Positions 54,301 through 64,000 of a stretch of DNA of 64,000 nucleotides are shown in pieces. A program made the translations under genes and the position numbers. Positions within the stretch are counted from its first letter, which is position 1. Each line of letters starts with the position of its first letter. The stretch comes from Leclercia sp. AS011 (GTDB taxonomy: Bacteria > Pseudomonadota > Gammaproteobacteria > Enterobacterales > Enterobacteriaceae): positions 62,001-126,000 of the forward strand of contig NZ_JBBCMA010000003.1 of NCBI RefSeq assembly GCF_037152535.1, read 5' to 3'. Under the pieces are notes generated by a model, which was not told where the DNA came from, did not search any database, and worked only from the letters and a program-made list of their open reading frames with translations.

Positions 54301-54750
54301 CTCAGCGTTTCGCAAGGTTTGCAACTTTGGCTGGAACACCTTGTCTACTGTGCAAGCGGTGGCGAAGGTGAGAGCCGGCTGTTTGTGCGCAAAGACGGTG
54401 AATGGCGCTTCCCGGCATTGCCTGCCGCGCAGGCCATGGAGTATCTCTCGCAGCTGGTTGAAGGCTACCGACAGGGGATGAATACGCCCCTGCTGCTGCT
54501 GCCAGAAAGTGGGGGGGCGTGGATTAAAACCTGTTACGACGCCACAAATGATGCGATGTTAACGGATGAAGCGACCCTGCAAAAAGCACGCAGCAAATTT
54601 TTGCAGGCCTACGAAGGCAACATGATCGTGCGTGGGGAAGGGGACGACGTCTGGTATCAACGCCTGTGGCGAACCCTTGAGCCGGAGTACTTCGAGGCCA
54701 TCACCGAAGAGGCCCGGCGCTACCTGTTGCCGCTGTATAAATTTAATTAG
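51382..54750 (+). CDS. recC: Exodeoxyribonuclease V gamma subunit RecC
   Basis: 1122 aa from the ATG at 51382, the E. coli length; an upstream in-frame TTG is not needed. It begins MLRVYHSNRLDVLEALMEFI. RecC is a helicase-like and nuclease-like scaffold without active ATPase, which splits the strands and recognises Chi (GCTGGTGG). With RecB and RecD it repairs double-strand breaks and degrades foreign DNA. ptrA lies between it and recB, as in all enterics. Confidence 0.97.
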   Translation: MLRVYHSNRLDVLEALMEFIVEQQRLDDPFEPEMILVQSTGMAQWLQMSLSQKFGIAANIDFPLPASFIWDMFVRVLPEIPKQSAFNKQSMSWKLMTLLPEMLTHDEFAMLRHYLNDDTDKRKLFQLASRTADLYDQYLVYRPEWLTRWEAGELIDGLDQAQIWQAPLWKALVEHTEQLGQPQWHRANLYERFIATLESASVPPAGLPSRVFICGISALPPVYLKALNALGRHIDIHILFTNPCRHYWGDIQDARWLARIVTRQRRRLFDERAVPLFKDSDTAADLFDEQGIQDLPNPLLASWGKLGRDYIYMLSELTASGEGDVDAFADITPDNLLHNVQRDILDLENRAVAGVTAAEFANSANKRLLDPDDRSVTIHLCHSPQREVEVLHDKLLAMLEEDPQLTPRDIVVMVADIDSYSPYIQAVFGSATGDRYLPFAISDRRARQSHPALQAFVSLLSLPDSRFVPEDVLALLDVPVLAARFDIDEDALRYLRQWVNESGVRWGMDDDNVQEFELPVTGQHTWQFGLTRMLLGYAMESSQGEWNAVLPYDESSGLIAELVGHLASLLMQLNRWRRELMKSRSLEEWMPVCREMLNDFFLPDQETEAAMALIEQQWQAIIDEGISSHYGEAIPLSLLRDELTLRLDQERISQRFLAGPVNICTLMPMRSIPFKVVCLLGMNDGVYPRALAPLGFDLMSQQTQRGDRSRRDDDRYLFLEALISAQQQLYISYIGRSIQDNSERFPSVLVQELVDYIGQSHYLPGDEHLNCDESEQRVKAHITCCHSRMPFDAVNYENNEQQSYAREWLPAAKREGVAHGDFIQTLDPLPLESVAFEQLQRFWAHPVRAFFQMRLQVHFRSEESEIPDAEPFTLDGLSRYQLNQQLLNALVEQEDAQKLFRRYRAAGQLPYGAFGEITWDAQCEEMQVLAERVIECRQPGKSMEIDLNCNGVNLTGWLQHVQPDGLLRWRPSMLSVSQGLQLWLEHLVYCASGGEGESRLFVRKDGEWRFPALPAAQAMEYLSQLVEGYRQGMNTPLLLLPESGGAWIKTCYDATNDAMLTDEATLQKARSKFLQAYEGNMIVRGEGDDVWYQRLWRTLEPEYFEAITEEARRYLLPLYKFN

Positions 54751-54895
54751 TCCTGGCCCTGTATAAAAATTGCGCAGGTTTGGGCATTCATTTATGATGC
54801 CCGTCTTGTCATGGACTGATGTACACCACAAAGAGATGCTGGCCTGTCCGGCACAAAGCGTGTTAATGATGATGTCCGTGATGAAGAGGTAGTGA

Positions 54896-57778
54896 ATGTC
54901 AGGCAGCACCTTGTTGAAAACCTTAGTTTTGTTCGTCGCTCTTTGGGCCCCCCTCAGTCAGGCAAATACCGGTTGGCAACCCGTTCAGGAAACGATCCGC
55001 AAAAGCGAGAAAGATACCCGTGAATATCAGGCGATCCGCCTTGATAACGGGATGGTTGTGCTGCTGGTTTCCGATCCCCAGGCCGTAAAGTCACTGTCGG
55101 CGCTGGTGGTGCCGGTGGGCTCGCTGGAAGATCCTGAATCCCATCCCGGGCTTGCACACTACCTTGAACATATGACCCTGATGGGCTCCACGAAGTACCC
55201 GCAGCCAGACAGCCTGGCCGAATTTTTAAAGATGCACGGTGGTAGCCATAACGCCAGCACCGCGCCGTACCGCACGGCCTTTTATCTCGAAGTCGAAAAC
55301 GATGCGCTGGAAGGGGCGGTGGATCGCCTTGCGGACGCCATTGCCTCCCCGCTGCTGGATAAAAAATATGCCGATCGCGAACGCAACGCCGTTAATGCCG
55401 AGCTGACGCTGGCCCGTACCCGGGACGGTATGCGCATGGCGCAGGTCAGCGCCGAAACCATCAACCCGGCGCACCCTGGCTCCCGCTTCTCTGGCGGTAA
55501 CCTTGAAACGCTGAGCGACAAGCCGGGCAGCCCGGTGCTCGATGCGCTGCACGCGTTCCGCGACAAGTACTACTCCGCCAATCTGATGAAAGCGGTGGTG
55601 TACAGCAACAAACCCCTGCCGGAGCTGGCGAAACTCGCCGCCGAAACGTACGGGCGCGTCCCGAATAAAGACATTACCCGCCCGGAAGTGACCGTGCCGG
55701 TGGTCACCGATGCGCAGAAAGGGTTAATCATTCACTATGTTCCCGCGATGCCGCGTAAGGTGCTGCGCGTTGAATTCCGCATTGATAACAACACGGCGCA
55801 GTTTCGCAGCAAAACCGACGAGCTGGTTAACTACCTGATTGGCAACCGTAGCCCGGACACCCTGTCCGACTGGCTGCAAAAGCAGGGGCTGGTGGAAGGC
55901 ATCCGCGCCGACTCTGATCCCATCGTCAACGGCAACAGCGGCGTGCTGGCCATCTCCGCGACCCTGACCGATAAAGGGCTGGCCCACCGTGATGAGGTGG
56001 TCGCCGCGATTTTCAGCTATCTCTCGCTGCTGCGTGATAAAGGCGTCGATAAACGCTACTTCGACGAGCTGGCGCACGTGCTGGATCTCGACTTCCGTTA
56101 TCCCTCTATTACCCGCGATATGGACTACGTTGAGTGGCTGGCCGACACCATGATCCGTGTGCCGGTCGAGCATACGCTGGATGCGGTTAATATCGCCGAT
56201 AAGTACGATGCTGACGCCGTCAAAGCCCGTCTGGCGATGATGACCCCGCAGAATGCCCGTATCTGGTATATCAGCCCGAACGAGCCGCATAACAAAACGG
56301 CCTACTTTGTGAATGCGGAGTATCAGGTGGACAAAATCAGCGAGCAAACTTTTGCCGACTGGCAGAAGAGATCCGCCGCGATTGCGCTCAAGTTGCCGGA
56401 GGTTAACCCCTATATCCCGGACGATTTCACCCTGATCAAGCCAACCAAAGCGTATCCAAAACCGCAGCTGATTGTGGATGAACCTGACCTGCGGGTGGTC
56501 TATACCCCGAGCCGCTATTTTGCCAGCGAGCCGAAAGCCAACGTCAGCATGGTGCTGCGTAACCCTGCGGCAATGGACAGCGCCAAAAATCAGGTGATGT
56601 TTGCCCTGAACGATTATCTCGCAGGGATCGCGCTGGATCAGCTCAGCAACCAGGCCGCCGTGGGCGGGATCGGTTTCTCGACCAACGCCAACAATGGTCT
56701 GATGCTCAACGCCAACGGCTACACCCAGCGTCTGCCGCAGCTGTTTAAGGCGTTGCTTGAGGGGTACTTCAGCTACACCGCCACCGAGGAGCAGCTGGCG
56801 CAGGCCAAATCCTGGTATGCCCAGATGATGGACTCTGCCGAAAAGGGCAAGGCCTTCGATCAGGCCATTATGCCGGTGCAGATGCTGTCCCAGGTGCCTT
56901 ATTTCCAGCGTGAAGAGCGCCGGGATCTGCTGCCGTCTATTACCCTGGACGAGGTGATGGCCTACCGTGCGGCGCTGAAAACCAACGCCAGACCGGAGTT
57001 TCTGGTGGTCGGCAATATGAGCGAAGATCAGGCGAAAACGCTGGCGCAGGACGTCCGCACTGAACTGGGTGCTAAGGGTACCGAATGGTGTCGCAACCAG
57101 GATGTGCTGGTGGATAAACAGCAGAACGTGATTTTCGAGAAACCGGGCAGCAGCACCGACTCCGCGCTGGCGGCGGTCTTTGTTCCGACCGGCTATGACG
57201 AATTTGCCAGCTCGGCCTACAGCGCCATGCTCGGACAGATCGTGCAGCCCTGGTTCTACACCCAGTTACGTACCGAAGAGCAGCTGGGTTATGCCGTGTT
57301 TGCCTTCTCGATGAACGTTGGTCGCCAGTGGGGGATGGGCTTCCTGCTGCAAAGCAGTGATAAACAGCCGGATTACCTCTGGCAGCGTTTCCAGGCCTTC
57401 TTCCCGCAGGCGGAAGACAAGCTGCGCGCCATGAAGCCAGAAGAGTTTGCCCAGATCCAGCAGGCGGTGATCGCCCAGATCACCCAGCCGCCGCAAACCC
57501 TGGCCGAAGAGGCTTCAAAGATCAGCAAAGATTTTGATCGGGGTAATATGCGCTTCGATTCGCATGATAAAGTAGTGGCCGAGATAAAACAGCTCACGCC
57601 GCAGAAACTCGCCGACTTCTTCCACCAGGCGGTGGTTGCCCCGCAGGGGATGGCGATCCTGTCCCAGGTTTCGGGTAGTCAGAGTAAAAAAGCTGATGTC
57701 GCCCCGCCTGCAGGCTGGACGGTCTGGAAGAGCGTGAGCGCATTGCAGCAATCTTTGCCCAGGAGTAAGAACGAATGA
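54896..57778 (+). CDS. ptrA: Protease III (pitrilysin)
   Basis: 960 aa (E. coli 962). A signal peptide ends near residue 23 (PLSQA), sending it to the periplasm. The inverted zinc motif H88-Y-L-E91-H92 sits in GLAHYLEHMTLMGS, with the distal Glu in the NAELTLAR region. It degrades small peptides under about 7 kDa, such as insulin. The stop overlaps the recB start (ATGA). Confidence 0.96.
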   Translation: MSGSTLLKTLVLFVALWAPLSQANTGWQPVQETIRKSEKDTREYQAIRLDNGMVVLLVSDPQAVKSLSALVVPVGSLEDPESHPGLAHYLEHMTLMGSTKYPQPDSLAEFLKMHGGSHNASTAPYRTAFYLEVENDALEGAVDRLADAIASPLLDKKYADRERNAVNAELTLARTRDGMRMAQVSAETINPAHPGSRFSGGNLETLSDKPGSPVLDALHAFRDKYYSANLMKAVVYSNKPLPELAKLAAETYGRVPNKDITRPEVTVPVVTDAQKGLIIHYVPAMPRKVLRVEFRIDNNTAQFRSKTDELVNYLIGNRSPDTLSDWLQKQGLVEGIRADSDPIVNGNSGVLAISATLTDKGLAHRDEVVAAIFSYLSLLRDKGVDKRYFDELAHVLDLDFRYPSITRDMDYVEWLADTMIRVPVEHTLDAVNIADKYDADAVKARLAMMTPQNARIWYISPNEPHNKTAYFVNAEYQVDKISEQTFADWQKRSAAIALKLPEVNPYIPDDFTLIKPTKAYPKPQLIVDEPDLRVVYTPSRYFASEPKANVSMVLRNPAAMDSAKNQVMFALNDYLAGIALDQLSNQAAVGGIGFSTNANNGLMLNANGYTQRLPQLFKALLEGYFSYTATEEQLAQAKSWYAQMMDSAEKGKAFDQAIMPVQMLSQVPYFQREERRDLLPSITLDEVMAYRAALKTNARPEFLVVGNMSEDQAKTLAQDVRTELGAKGTEWCRNQDVLVDKQQNVIFEKPGSSTDSALAAVFVPTGYDEFASSAYSAMLGQIVQPWFYTQLRTEEQLGYAVFAFSMNVGRQWGMGFLLQSSDKQPDYLWQRFQAFFPQAEDKLRAMKPEEFAQIQQAVIAQITQPPQTLAEEASKISKDFDRGNMRFDSHDKVVAEIKQLTPQKLADFFHQAVVAPQGMAILSQVSGSQSKKADVAPPAGWTVWKSVSALQQSLPRSKNE

Positions 57779-60700
57779 TCGATACCGCCGAGTCCCTTGA
57801 TCCCCTACGTTTACCGTTACAAGGGGAACGACTGATAGAGGCCTCAGCGGGAACCGGAAAAACCTTCACCATCGCGGCGCTCTACCTGCGACTGCTGCTC
57901 GGACTGGGCGGCAGCGCAGCCTTCAGCCGCCCGCTGAGCGTGGAAGAGCTGCTGGTGGTGACCTTCACCGAAGCCGCAACGGAAGAGCTGCGCGGCCGTA
58001 TCCGCGCCAACATTCACGAATTGCGCATCGCCTGCCTGAGACAGAGCACGGATAACCCGCTGTATGCCAGTCTGCTGGATGAGATCGCCGATAAACAGCA
58101 GGCGGCGCAGTGGCTGCTGCTGGCGGAACGCCAGATGGATGAGGCCGCCGTGTTCACCATTCACGGCTTCTGCCAGCGGATGCTCAGCCTGAATGCCTTT
58201 GAATCCGGCATGCTCTTTGAGCAGCAGCTCATCGAAGATGAATCTCTGTTGCGCTACCAGGCGTGCGCCGACTTCTGGCGTCGTCACTGCTACCCCTTGC
58301 CACGCGACATTGCCGAAGCGGTTCACGGTTTATGGAAAGGTCCGGAAGAGCTACTCCGCGCCATCGACCGTTACCTGCAGGGTGAAGCCCCGGTTATCAA
58401 ATCCCCCCCGCCTGCGGACGAAACCCTGGCCTCCCGCCATGAGAAGATCGTCGGCTTAATTGCCACCATGAAACAGCAGTGGTCTGACAGCGTGGCGGAA
58501 ATCGAGGCGGTGATCGAAGGTTCCGGTATCGACCGGCGCAAGTTCAACCGCGGCAACCAGGCCAAATACATCGAACGCATAACGGCCTGGGCTCAAGAAG
58601 AGAAGCACAGCTATCAGCTGCCCGATGCCCTGGAGAAGTTCTCGCAGACGTTCCTGGCGGAGCGGACCAAAGCAGGCGGTGAAGTGCCGCAACATCCTCT
58701 CTTTGTCGCTATCGATACCCTGCTGGCCGAGCCGCTGACCCTGAACGATCTGATGATCACCCGGGCGCTGGCCGAGATCCGCGAGGCGGTGGCGCGCGAA
58801 AAGCGCCGTCGCGGCGAGCTGGGTTTTGACGATATGCTCAGCCGTCTCGATGAGGCCCTGAACAGCGACAATGGCTACGCGCTGGCAGCCGCCATCCGCA
58901 GCCGTTTCCCGGTGGCGATGATCGATGAATTCCAGGATACCGACCCGCAACAGTACCGCATTTTCCGCCGCATCTGGCGTCAGCAGCCAGACACCGCACT
59001 GCTGCTGATTGGTGACCCCAAACAGGCGATCTACGCGTTCCGTGGGGCGGATATCTTCACCTATATGAAGGCGCGTGGCGAAGTCGCCGCGCACTATACG
59101 CTGGATACCAACTGGCGCTCGGCGCCGGGCATGGTGGAAAGCGTAAACACCCTCTTTTCACAGATGAACGACGCCTTCATGTTCCGTGAAATCCCTTTCC
59201 AGCCGGTCAAATCCGCCCCGAGAAACGCCGGGCTGCGCTTTGGGCTGAGGGGGAATTTCCAGCCGGCGATGAACATCTGGCTGATGGACGGAGAAGGATG
59301 CGGCGTCGGGGATTATCAGACCTTTATGGCCCAGCACTGCGCGGCGCAAATCCGCGACTGGCTGAGCGCCGGGGCGCGTGGTGAAGCCACTCTGCACCGG
59401 GGCGACGAGTCCCGGCCGGTGCAGGCCTCGGACATTACGGTGCTGGTGCGCAGTCGCCAGGAGGCGGCACTGATCCGCGACGCGCTGACGCTGCTCACCA
59501 TTCCTTCGGTCTATCTCTCCAACCGCGACAGCGTGTTTGAAACCCTTGAAGCCCAGGAGATGCTCTGGCTGCTGCAGGCCGTGCTGGCACCCGAGCGTGA
59601 AAGCATCCTGCGCAGCGCGCTGGCAAGCTCGATGCTCGGACTGAACGCCCGTGATATCGACATGCTCAATAACAGCGAAACCCTGTGGGATGAGGCGGTG
59701 GAAGAGTTTACCCACTACCGCGAACGCTGGCAGAAGCGGGGGGTGATGGCGATGCTGCGTGACGTCATGGCCCGGCGCAATATTGCCGAAAATATGCTGG
59801 CCACCGCGGGGGGCGAACGTCGTCTGACCGATATTTTGCATATCAGCGAGCTGCTCCAGGAGGCGGGAACCCAGCTTGAGAGCGAGCACGCCCTGGTGCG
59901 CTGGCTGGCGCAACATATCGCGGAACCCAACAGCAATGCCTCAAGCCAGCAGATGCGCCTCGAAAGCGACAAGCATCTGGTAAAAATCGTCACCATTCAC
60001 AAATCGAAAGGGCTGGAATACCCCCTGGTCTGGCTGCCCTTTATTGCCAACTACCGGGTGCAGGATCAGGCCTTTTATCACGATCGCAAAACCTTTGAAG
60101 CCGTGCTTGATCTCAGCAAGGCCGAGGAGAGCGTCGAGCTGGCCGAAGCCGAGCGGCTGGCGGAGGATTTACGTCTGCTGTATGTGGCCCTGACCCGCTC
60201 GGTCTGGCACTGCAGCCTGGGCGTCGCGCCGCTGTTCCGGCGTCGGGGTGACAAGTCCGGCGACAGCGATTTCCACCTCAGCGCCCTTGGCCGCCTGATC
60301 CAGCGCGGCGAACCGAAAGATTCGGCCGGACTGCGCCAGTGCCTGGAAACCCTGTGTAATGACCACATTGCGCTGCAGATTGCCGGGGTAGCCGATACCG
60401 CCCGCTGGAACATGCCGGAGTCAGCAATGCCGGATCTGCAGGCGCGGCAGGTGGCTCGCGCCCTGTTCGACGACTGGCGGGTTACGAGCTACTCCGGGCT
60501 CCAGCAGCACGGGCACAGTATTGCCCAGGATCTGATGCCGCGCCTCGACGTTGATGCCGCAGGCACTGGCGAGGTGGCACAGGAGCCGGAGCTGACGCCG
60601 CACCAGTTCCCACGCGGCGCTTCACCGGGCACCTTTTTACACAGCCTGTTTGAAACGCTCGATTTCACGCAGCCCGTCTCCCCGGACTGGGTGCTGGAGA

Positions 60701-61320
60701 TGCTGCAGAAGGGCGGCTATGACGCCCGCTGGGAGCCGGTGCTGACCCACTGGCTGACGCAGATCCTGCAGACGCCACTCAATGAGGAGGGGATCTCCCT
60801 GAGTCAGCTTTCAGCCGCTGATAAACAGGTGGAGATGGAGTTTTACCTGCCCGTCGCCGGGCCGCTGACCGCCGATGCGCTGGATGCCCTGATCCGCGAG
60901 CACGATCCCCTGTCGCGTGGCTGCCCGCCGCTCGATTTCCGCCAGGTGCGCGGCATGCTGAAAGGCTTTATCGACCTGGTATTCCGCCATAATGGCCGCT
61001 ACTACCTGCTGGACTATAAGTCCAACTGGCTGGGGGAGAACGGCGAGGCCTATACCCCGGAGGCGATGGCCCGCGCGATGCAGTCCCACCGCTACGATCT
61101 GCAGTACCAGCTCTACACCCTGGCGCTGCACCGTTATCTGCGCCACCGTATTGCCGATTACGACTATCAGCGGCATTTCGGCGGGGTGATCTACCTGTTT
61201 TTACGCGGGGTGGATGGCAGCTCGCCGGGATCCGGCTGCTTTGCCACCCGCCCAACTGAAACGTTAATAAATCAAATGGATAGCTTATTTTCTGCAAGCC
61301 GAGAGGAGCTTGTGTCATGA
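57775..61320 (+). CDS. recB: Exodeoxyribonuclease V beta subunit RecB
   Basis: 1181 aa (E. coli 1180). The SF1A helicase has Walker [18 protein letters not shown] near residue 25, the [12 protein letters not shown] segment and [18 protein letters not shown]. The C-terminal nuclease keeps [20 protein letters not shown] with the D-x-K metal site. It overlaps ptrA upstream and recD downstream by ATGA junctions. Confidence 0.97.
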   Translation: MIDTAESLDPLRLPLQGERLIEASAGTGKTFTIAALYLRLLLGLGGSAAFSRPLSVEELLVVTFTEAATEELRGRIRANIHELRIACLRQSTDNPLYASLLDEIADKQQAAQWLLLAERQMDEAAVFTIHGFCQRMLSLNAFESGMLFEQQLIEDESLLRYQACADFWRRHCYPLPRDIAEAVHGLWKGPEELLRAIDRYLQGEAPVIKSPPPADETLASRHEKIVGLIATMKQQWSDSVAEIEAVIEGSGIDRRKFNRGNQAKYIERITAWAQEEKHSYQLPDALEKFSQTFLAERTKAGGEVPQHPLFVAIDTLLAEPLTLNDLMITRALAEIREAVAREKRRRGELGFDDMLSRLDEALNSDNGYALAAAIRSRFPVAMIDEFQDTDPQQYRIFRRIWRQQPDTALLLIGDPKQAIYAFRGADIFTYMKARGEVAAHYTLDTNWRSAPGMVESVNTLFSQMNDAFMFREIPFQPVKSAPRNAGLRFGLRGNFQPAMNIWLMDGEGCGVGDYQTFMAQHCAAQIRDWLSAGARGEATLHRGDESRPVQASDITVLVRSRQEAALIRDALTLLTIPSVYLSNRDSVFETLEAQEMLWLLQAVLAPERESILRSALASSMLGLNARDIDMLNNSETLWDEAVEEFTHYRERWQKRGVMAMLRDVMARRNIAENMLATAGGERRLTDILHISELLQEAGTQLESEHALVRWLAQHIAEPNSNASSQQMRLESDKHLVKIVTIHKSKGLEYPLVWLPFIANYRVQDQAFYHDRKTFEAVLDLSKAEESVELAEAERLAEDLRLLYVALTRSVWHCSLGVAPLFRRRGDKSGDSDFHLSALGRLIQRGEPKDSAGLRQCLETLCNDHIALQIAGVADTARWNMPESAMPDLQARQVARALFDDWRVTSYSGLQQHGHSIAQDLMPRLDVDAAGTGEVAQEPELTPHQFPRGASPGTFLHSLFETLDFTQPVSPDWVLEMLQKGGYDARWEPVLTHWLTQILQTPLNEEGISLSQLSAADKQVEMEFYLPVAGPLTADALDALIREHDPLSRGCPPLDFRQVRGMLKGFIDLVFRHNGRYYLLDYKSNWLGENGEAYTPEAMARAMQSHRYDLQYQLYTLALHRYLRHRIADYDYQRHFGGVIYLFLRGVDGSSPGSGCFATRPTETLINQMDSLFSASREELVS

Positions 61321-63137
61321 CGATGCAGGAATTATTGCTGGAGGCCGTAGAACAGCGCGTATTGCGTCGTCTGGATGTGCAGTTTGCGATGATGATGGCC
61401 GGGAACGATGAACCCTCGGTGATGCTGGCGACGGCGATTTTAAGCCGGGACGCCGGAGAGGGGCATGTCTGCCTGCCCCTGTCGCGCCTGCAGGCAGAGG
61501 CGAAAAGCCCCGCCCTACAGGCCTGTTTTGCCCTGCATGATGAATCGCTGGAGTGGTCCGCCACGCTGATGCGTTCGCGCGCGGTGAGCGCTGGGGACGA
61601 GCCAACGCCGTTGGTGCTGGTGGGCGACCGGCTCTACCTCAACCGGATGTGGCGCTACGAGCGGGCCGTGGCCCGTTTCTTTAGCGAAGCCAACCAGCCG
61701 CTGCCCCATGACAGTGCCGACGTTCAGCGTACCCTGAACGCGCTGTTCACCTCTGACGAAGCCGTTAACTGGCAAAAGGTGGCGGCGGCCGTGGCCTTAA
61801 CGCGGCGTATCTCGGTCATTTCCGGCGGCCCGGGGACCGGCAAAACCACTACCGTCGCCCGCCTGCTGGCGGCGCTGATCCAGATGGCGGGGGAGGAGAA
61901 GTGCCGTATCCGGCTGGCGGCCCCGACCGGTAAAGCCGCCGCACGTCTTACCGAGTCGCTGGGTGGCGCGCTGCAACAGCTTCCGCTGACCGACATCCAG
62001 CGCAAGCGCTTCCCGACCGAAGCCAGCACCCTGCACCGGTTGCTCGGCGCTCAGCCGGGCAGCCAGCGTCTGCGCTACCATGCCGGTAACCCGCTGCACC
62101 TGGATGTGCTGGTGGTGGATGAGGCCTCAATGATCGACCTGACCATGATGTCCCGGCTGATTGATGCCCTGCCGCCGCATGCCAGGGTGATCTTCCTCGG
62201 CGATCGTGACCAGCTGGCCTCTGTCGAAGCCGGGGCGGTGCTGGGCGATATTTGTACCTGGGCCAGCGCCGGTTTTACCGTGCAGCGTGCTCAGGAGCTG
62301 GCCGGGATGACCGGATGCCAGATGGAAGGCAACGTCAGTCCGGTGGCGGGCGCGCTGCGCGACAGCCTGTGCCTGCTACAAAAAAGCTACCGGTTTGGCA
62401 GCGACTCCGGCATCGGCCAACTGGCGGCCGCGGTCAACCGTGGCGACCGCCACGCTCTGCGCTCGGTGTTTGACGGCACGTTCAGCGATATCGAGAAAAA
62501 GCAGCTCCAGAGTGGGGAAGAGTATCTGGTGATGCTGGAGGATGCCCTGCAGGGATATCACCATTTTCTCGACCATGTGCAACATCAGGCCTCCGAAGAG
62601 GCGATCCTGGCGGCATTCAGCCGCTACCAGCTGCTGTGCGCCTTACGCGACGGTCCCTTTGGCGTGGCCGGGCTTAACGAAAGGCTGGAGCAGGTGCTGG
62701 TGCAAAAACGGCGCATCAGCCGTCAGCCCCATTCCCGCTGGTATGAAGGCCGCCCGGTGATGATTTCGCGCAACGACAGTGCGCTGGGGCTGTTTAACGG
62801 TGATATCGGGATTGCGCTGGACCGGGGGCAGGGGCTGCGCGTCTGGTTCCAGATGCCGGATGGCAGCCTGAAGTCCGTACAGCCGAGCCGTCTGCCGGAG
62901 CATGAAACCGCGTGGGCGATGACGGTGCACAAATCGCAGGGCTCAGAGTTCGATCATGCGGCGTTGATCCTGCCTACCCAGATGTCGCCGGTGGTGACCC
63001 GCGAGCTGGTCTATACGGCCATTACCCGTGCCCGTCGGCGGTTGTCGCTGTATGCGGATGACGGTGTGCTGGTGCAGGCCGTTACCACCCGTACGGAACG
63101 ACGCAGCGGGCTGAGTGCGATTTTTGAGGCCCTGTAA
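61317..63137 (+). CDS. recD: Exodeoxyribonuclease V alpha subunit RecD
   Basis: 606 aa (E. coli 608). SF1B helicase: Walker [18 protein letters not shown] near residue 168, [16 protein letters not shown] as Walker B and [14 protein letters not shown] near the end. It is the fast 5'-3' motor of RecBCD. It is followed by a hairpin and the convergent argA. Confidence 0.97.
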   Translation: MTMQELLLEAVEQRVLRRLDVQFAMMMAGNDEPSVMLATAILSRDAGEGHVCLPLSRLQAEAKSPALQACFALHDESLEWSATLMRSRAVSAGDEPTPLVLVGDRLYLNRMWRYERAVARFFSEANQPLPHDSADVQRTLNALFTSDEAVNWQKVAAAVALTRRISVISGGPGTGKTTTVARLLAALIQMAGEEKCRIRLAAPTGKAAARLTESLGGALQQLPLTDIQRKRFPTEASTLHRLLGAQPGSQRLRYHAGNPLHLDVLVVDEASMIDLTMMSRLIDALPPHARVIFLGDRDQLASVEAGAVLGDICTWASAGFTVQRAQELAGMTGCQMEGNVSPVAGALRDSLCLLQKSYRFGSDSGIGQLAAAVNRGDRHALRSVFDGTFSDIEKKQLQSGEEYLVMLEDALQGYHHFLDHVQHQASEEAILAAFSRYQLLCALRDGPFGVAGLNERLEQVLVQKRRISRQPHSRWYEGRPVMISRNDSALGLFNGDIGIALDRGQGLRVWFQMPDGSLKSVQPSRLPEHETAWAMTVHKSQGSEFDHAALILPTQMSPVVTRELVYTAITRARRRLSLYADDGVLVQAVTTRTERRSGLSAIFEAL

Positions 63138-63142
63138 TTATT

Positions 63143-63164
63143 CCCTCTCCCTTTGGGGAGAGGG
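63143..63164. terminator. Hairpin between recD and argA
   Basis: CCCTCTCCC-CTTT-GGGGAGAGGG-type stem (63143-63164) in the gap of convergent genes. The CCCTCTCC...GGAGAGGG pattern also occurs as an interspersed repeat in Enterobacter relatives, so it may be a repeat unit serving as terminator. Confidence 0.6.
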
Positions 63165-63179
63165 TCAGGATGAGGGGGA

Positions 63180-64000
63180 TTAACCTAAATCCGCCATCAG
63201 CACCTTCGAGCGACGCTGATAGTTGTACATCTCTTTCTTGGTTTCCGGTAGGGAATCAATGTCCACCGGCGTAAAGCCGCGCTCCTGGAACCAGTGAATG
63301 CTGCGGGTCGTCAGCACAAACAGCTTACTTAACCCCTGCTGCCGTGCCTGGGCTGCGACCCGCTCCAGTAATACCTCGCCGCGCGACGAGCTGCGGTAGT
63401 CCGGGTGTACCGCGACACAGGCCATCTCACCAATCTTCTCCTCCGGGAAGGGATAGAGTGCCGCACAGGCGATGGTGAGATTGTCGCGCTGGATAATGGT
63501 GAACTTGTCGATCTCCATCTCCAGCTGTTCGCGGGAGCGACGTACCAGGATCCCCTGCTGCTCCAGCGGGCGAATCAGCTCCAGAATACCGCCGATGTCG
63601 TTAATGGTGGCGCGGCGGATCTGCTCGGCGCTCTCCATCACGATCTGCGTCCCGATCCCGTCACGGGAGAACAGCTCCTGCAACAGGGCACCATCTTCCT
63701 GATAGCTGATCAGGTGGCTGCGACGTACGCCGCTGCGGCAGGCTTTGATTGCGCCGCGCAGGAAACGCACGGTGCCCGAGTAGTAATCGCCTTGTTCTTC
63801 GAGCTCCTCGACCCGCGCCTGGGCTTCGTTCGGGAATAGCTCGGAGACGATATTCCCCAGCTCGTTAATGACACCCTGCGACGAACAGAAGCCGATCATT
63901 TTTTCGGCTTTCAGCTTGATTGCCAGCTGGGTGGCAATCTCTTCGGAGGTGAGGTTGAAACTTTCCCCGGTCACCGAGACGGCGACCGGGCCGGTCAGCA
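63180..64000 (-). CDS. argA: N-acetylglutamate synthase ArgA, C-terminal part
   Basis: The frame is open to the window edge, so the start lies outside. The visible part, about 273 residues, holds the C-terminal GNAT domain: [37 protein letters not shown] and [23 protein letters not shown] [13 protein letters not shown]. The N-terminal amino-acid-kinase-like domain lies mostly outside. ArgA makes N-acetylglutamate as the first step of arginine synthesis and is inhibited by arginine. It converges with recD, as in E. coli. Confidence 0.95.
   Translation of the reverse strand, partial: LTGPVAVSVTGESFNLTSEEIATQLAIKLKAEKMIGFCSSQGVINELGNIVSELFPNEAQARVEELEEQGDYYSGTVRFLRGAIKACRSGVRRSHLISYQEDGALLQELFSRDGIGTQIVMESAEQIRRATINDIGGILELIRPLEQQGILVRRSREQLEMEIDKFTIIQRDNLTIACAALYPFPEEKIGEMACVAVHPDYRSSSRGEVLLERVAAQARQQGLSKLFVLTTRSIHWFQERGFTPVDIDSLPETKKEMYNYQRRSKVLMADLG

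Noticed and set aside
1..64000. CRISPR arrays, prophage genes, insertion sequences, toxin-antitoxin or defence islands
   Set aside because: No regularly spaced repeats, transposase, integrase or recognisable defence proteins were found; RecBCD is the only nuclease complex related to phage defence.

Overview
The window is chromosomal DNA from a member of the Enterobacteriaceae, most likely in the Enterobacter/Lelliottia/Leclercia neighbourhood. Gene order follows the E. coli stretch dsbC-recJ-prfB-lysS-idi ... kduI-kduD-araE-ygeA-lysR-lysA-galR-aas-lplT-tas-ygdR-mutH-rppH-ptsP-lgt-thyA-ppdA-ppdB-ygdB-ppdC-recC-ptrA-recB-recD-argA. Protein lengths and active-site numbering match E. coli closely. 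Genes absent from the E. coli version (fabV, a PACE efflux pump, oligogalacturonide genes, a PTS/GH1 islet) point to a plant- or environment-associated relative. I see no phage, transposon or CRISPR array.

Layout. 1-6.2 kb: dsbC tail, recJ, prfB with its +1 programmed frameshift, lysS, idi, the degenerate LytM/LysM lipoprotein ygeR (actS) and tRNA-Gly(CCC). 6.3-16.1 kb: accessory genes, namely a LysE exporter, fabV, a small membrane protein, yjdI-yjdJ, yqeG, a PACE pump divergent from a LysR regulator, a cupin, an amidohydrolase with an orphan amino-acid binding protein, and the thiolase yqeF. 16.4-28.6 kb: a pectin-oligomer cluster (kdgM, ogl, kduI, kduD, araE, a second ogl, togBANM, kdgF) with KdgR-like palindromes in front of five transcription units. 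KdgM admits oligogalacturonides, TogMNAB imports them, Ogl cuts the short oligomers, KdgF linearises the unsaturated monomer, and KduI and KduD carry it to 2-keto-3-deoxygluconate.

28.7-41.8 kb: ygeA, lysR/lysA, then an inserted islet (LacI-type regulator, PTS IIC, GH1 enzyme, UxuR/ExuR-like GntR regulator, GNAT), then galR, the small RNA OmrA, aas and lplT. The islet promoter carries three palindromes of the TTGGTATnCCAA type known for ExuR/UxuR, so a hexuronate-type repressor appears to have been recruited to beta-glucoside use.

41.8-64 kb is conserved core: tas, ygdR, mutH, a DnaA-box region equivalent to DARS2, rppH, ptsP, lgt-thyA, the minor pseudopilin genes, the overlapping recC-ptrA-recB-recD set and the 3' part of argA. 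E. coli ygdQ is missing between ygdR and mutH.

The observations most worth a second look are the UxuR-like regulator with its spaced operators on a PTS/GH1 operon, the KdgR-type pectin-oligomer regulon with duplicated ogl and an internal terminator, the single-copy OmrA, and the DARS2-like site. Everything here was read by eye; family assignments rest on recalled protein sequences and motifs, not on a search.
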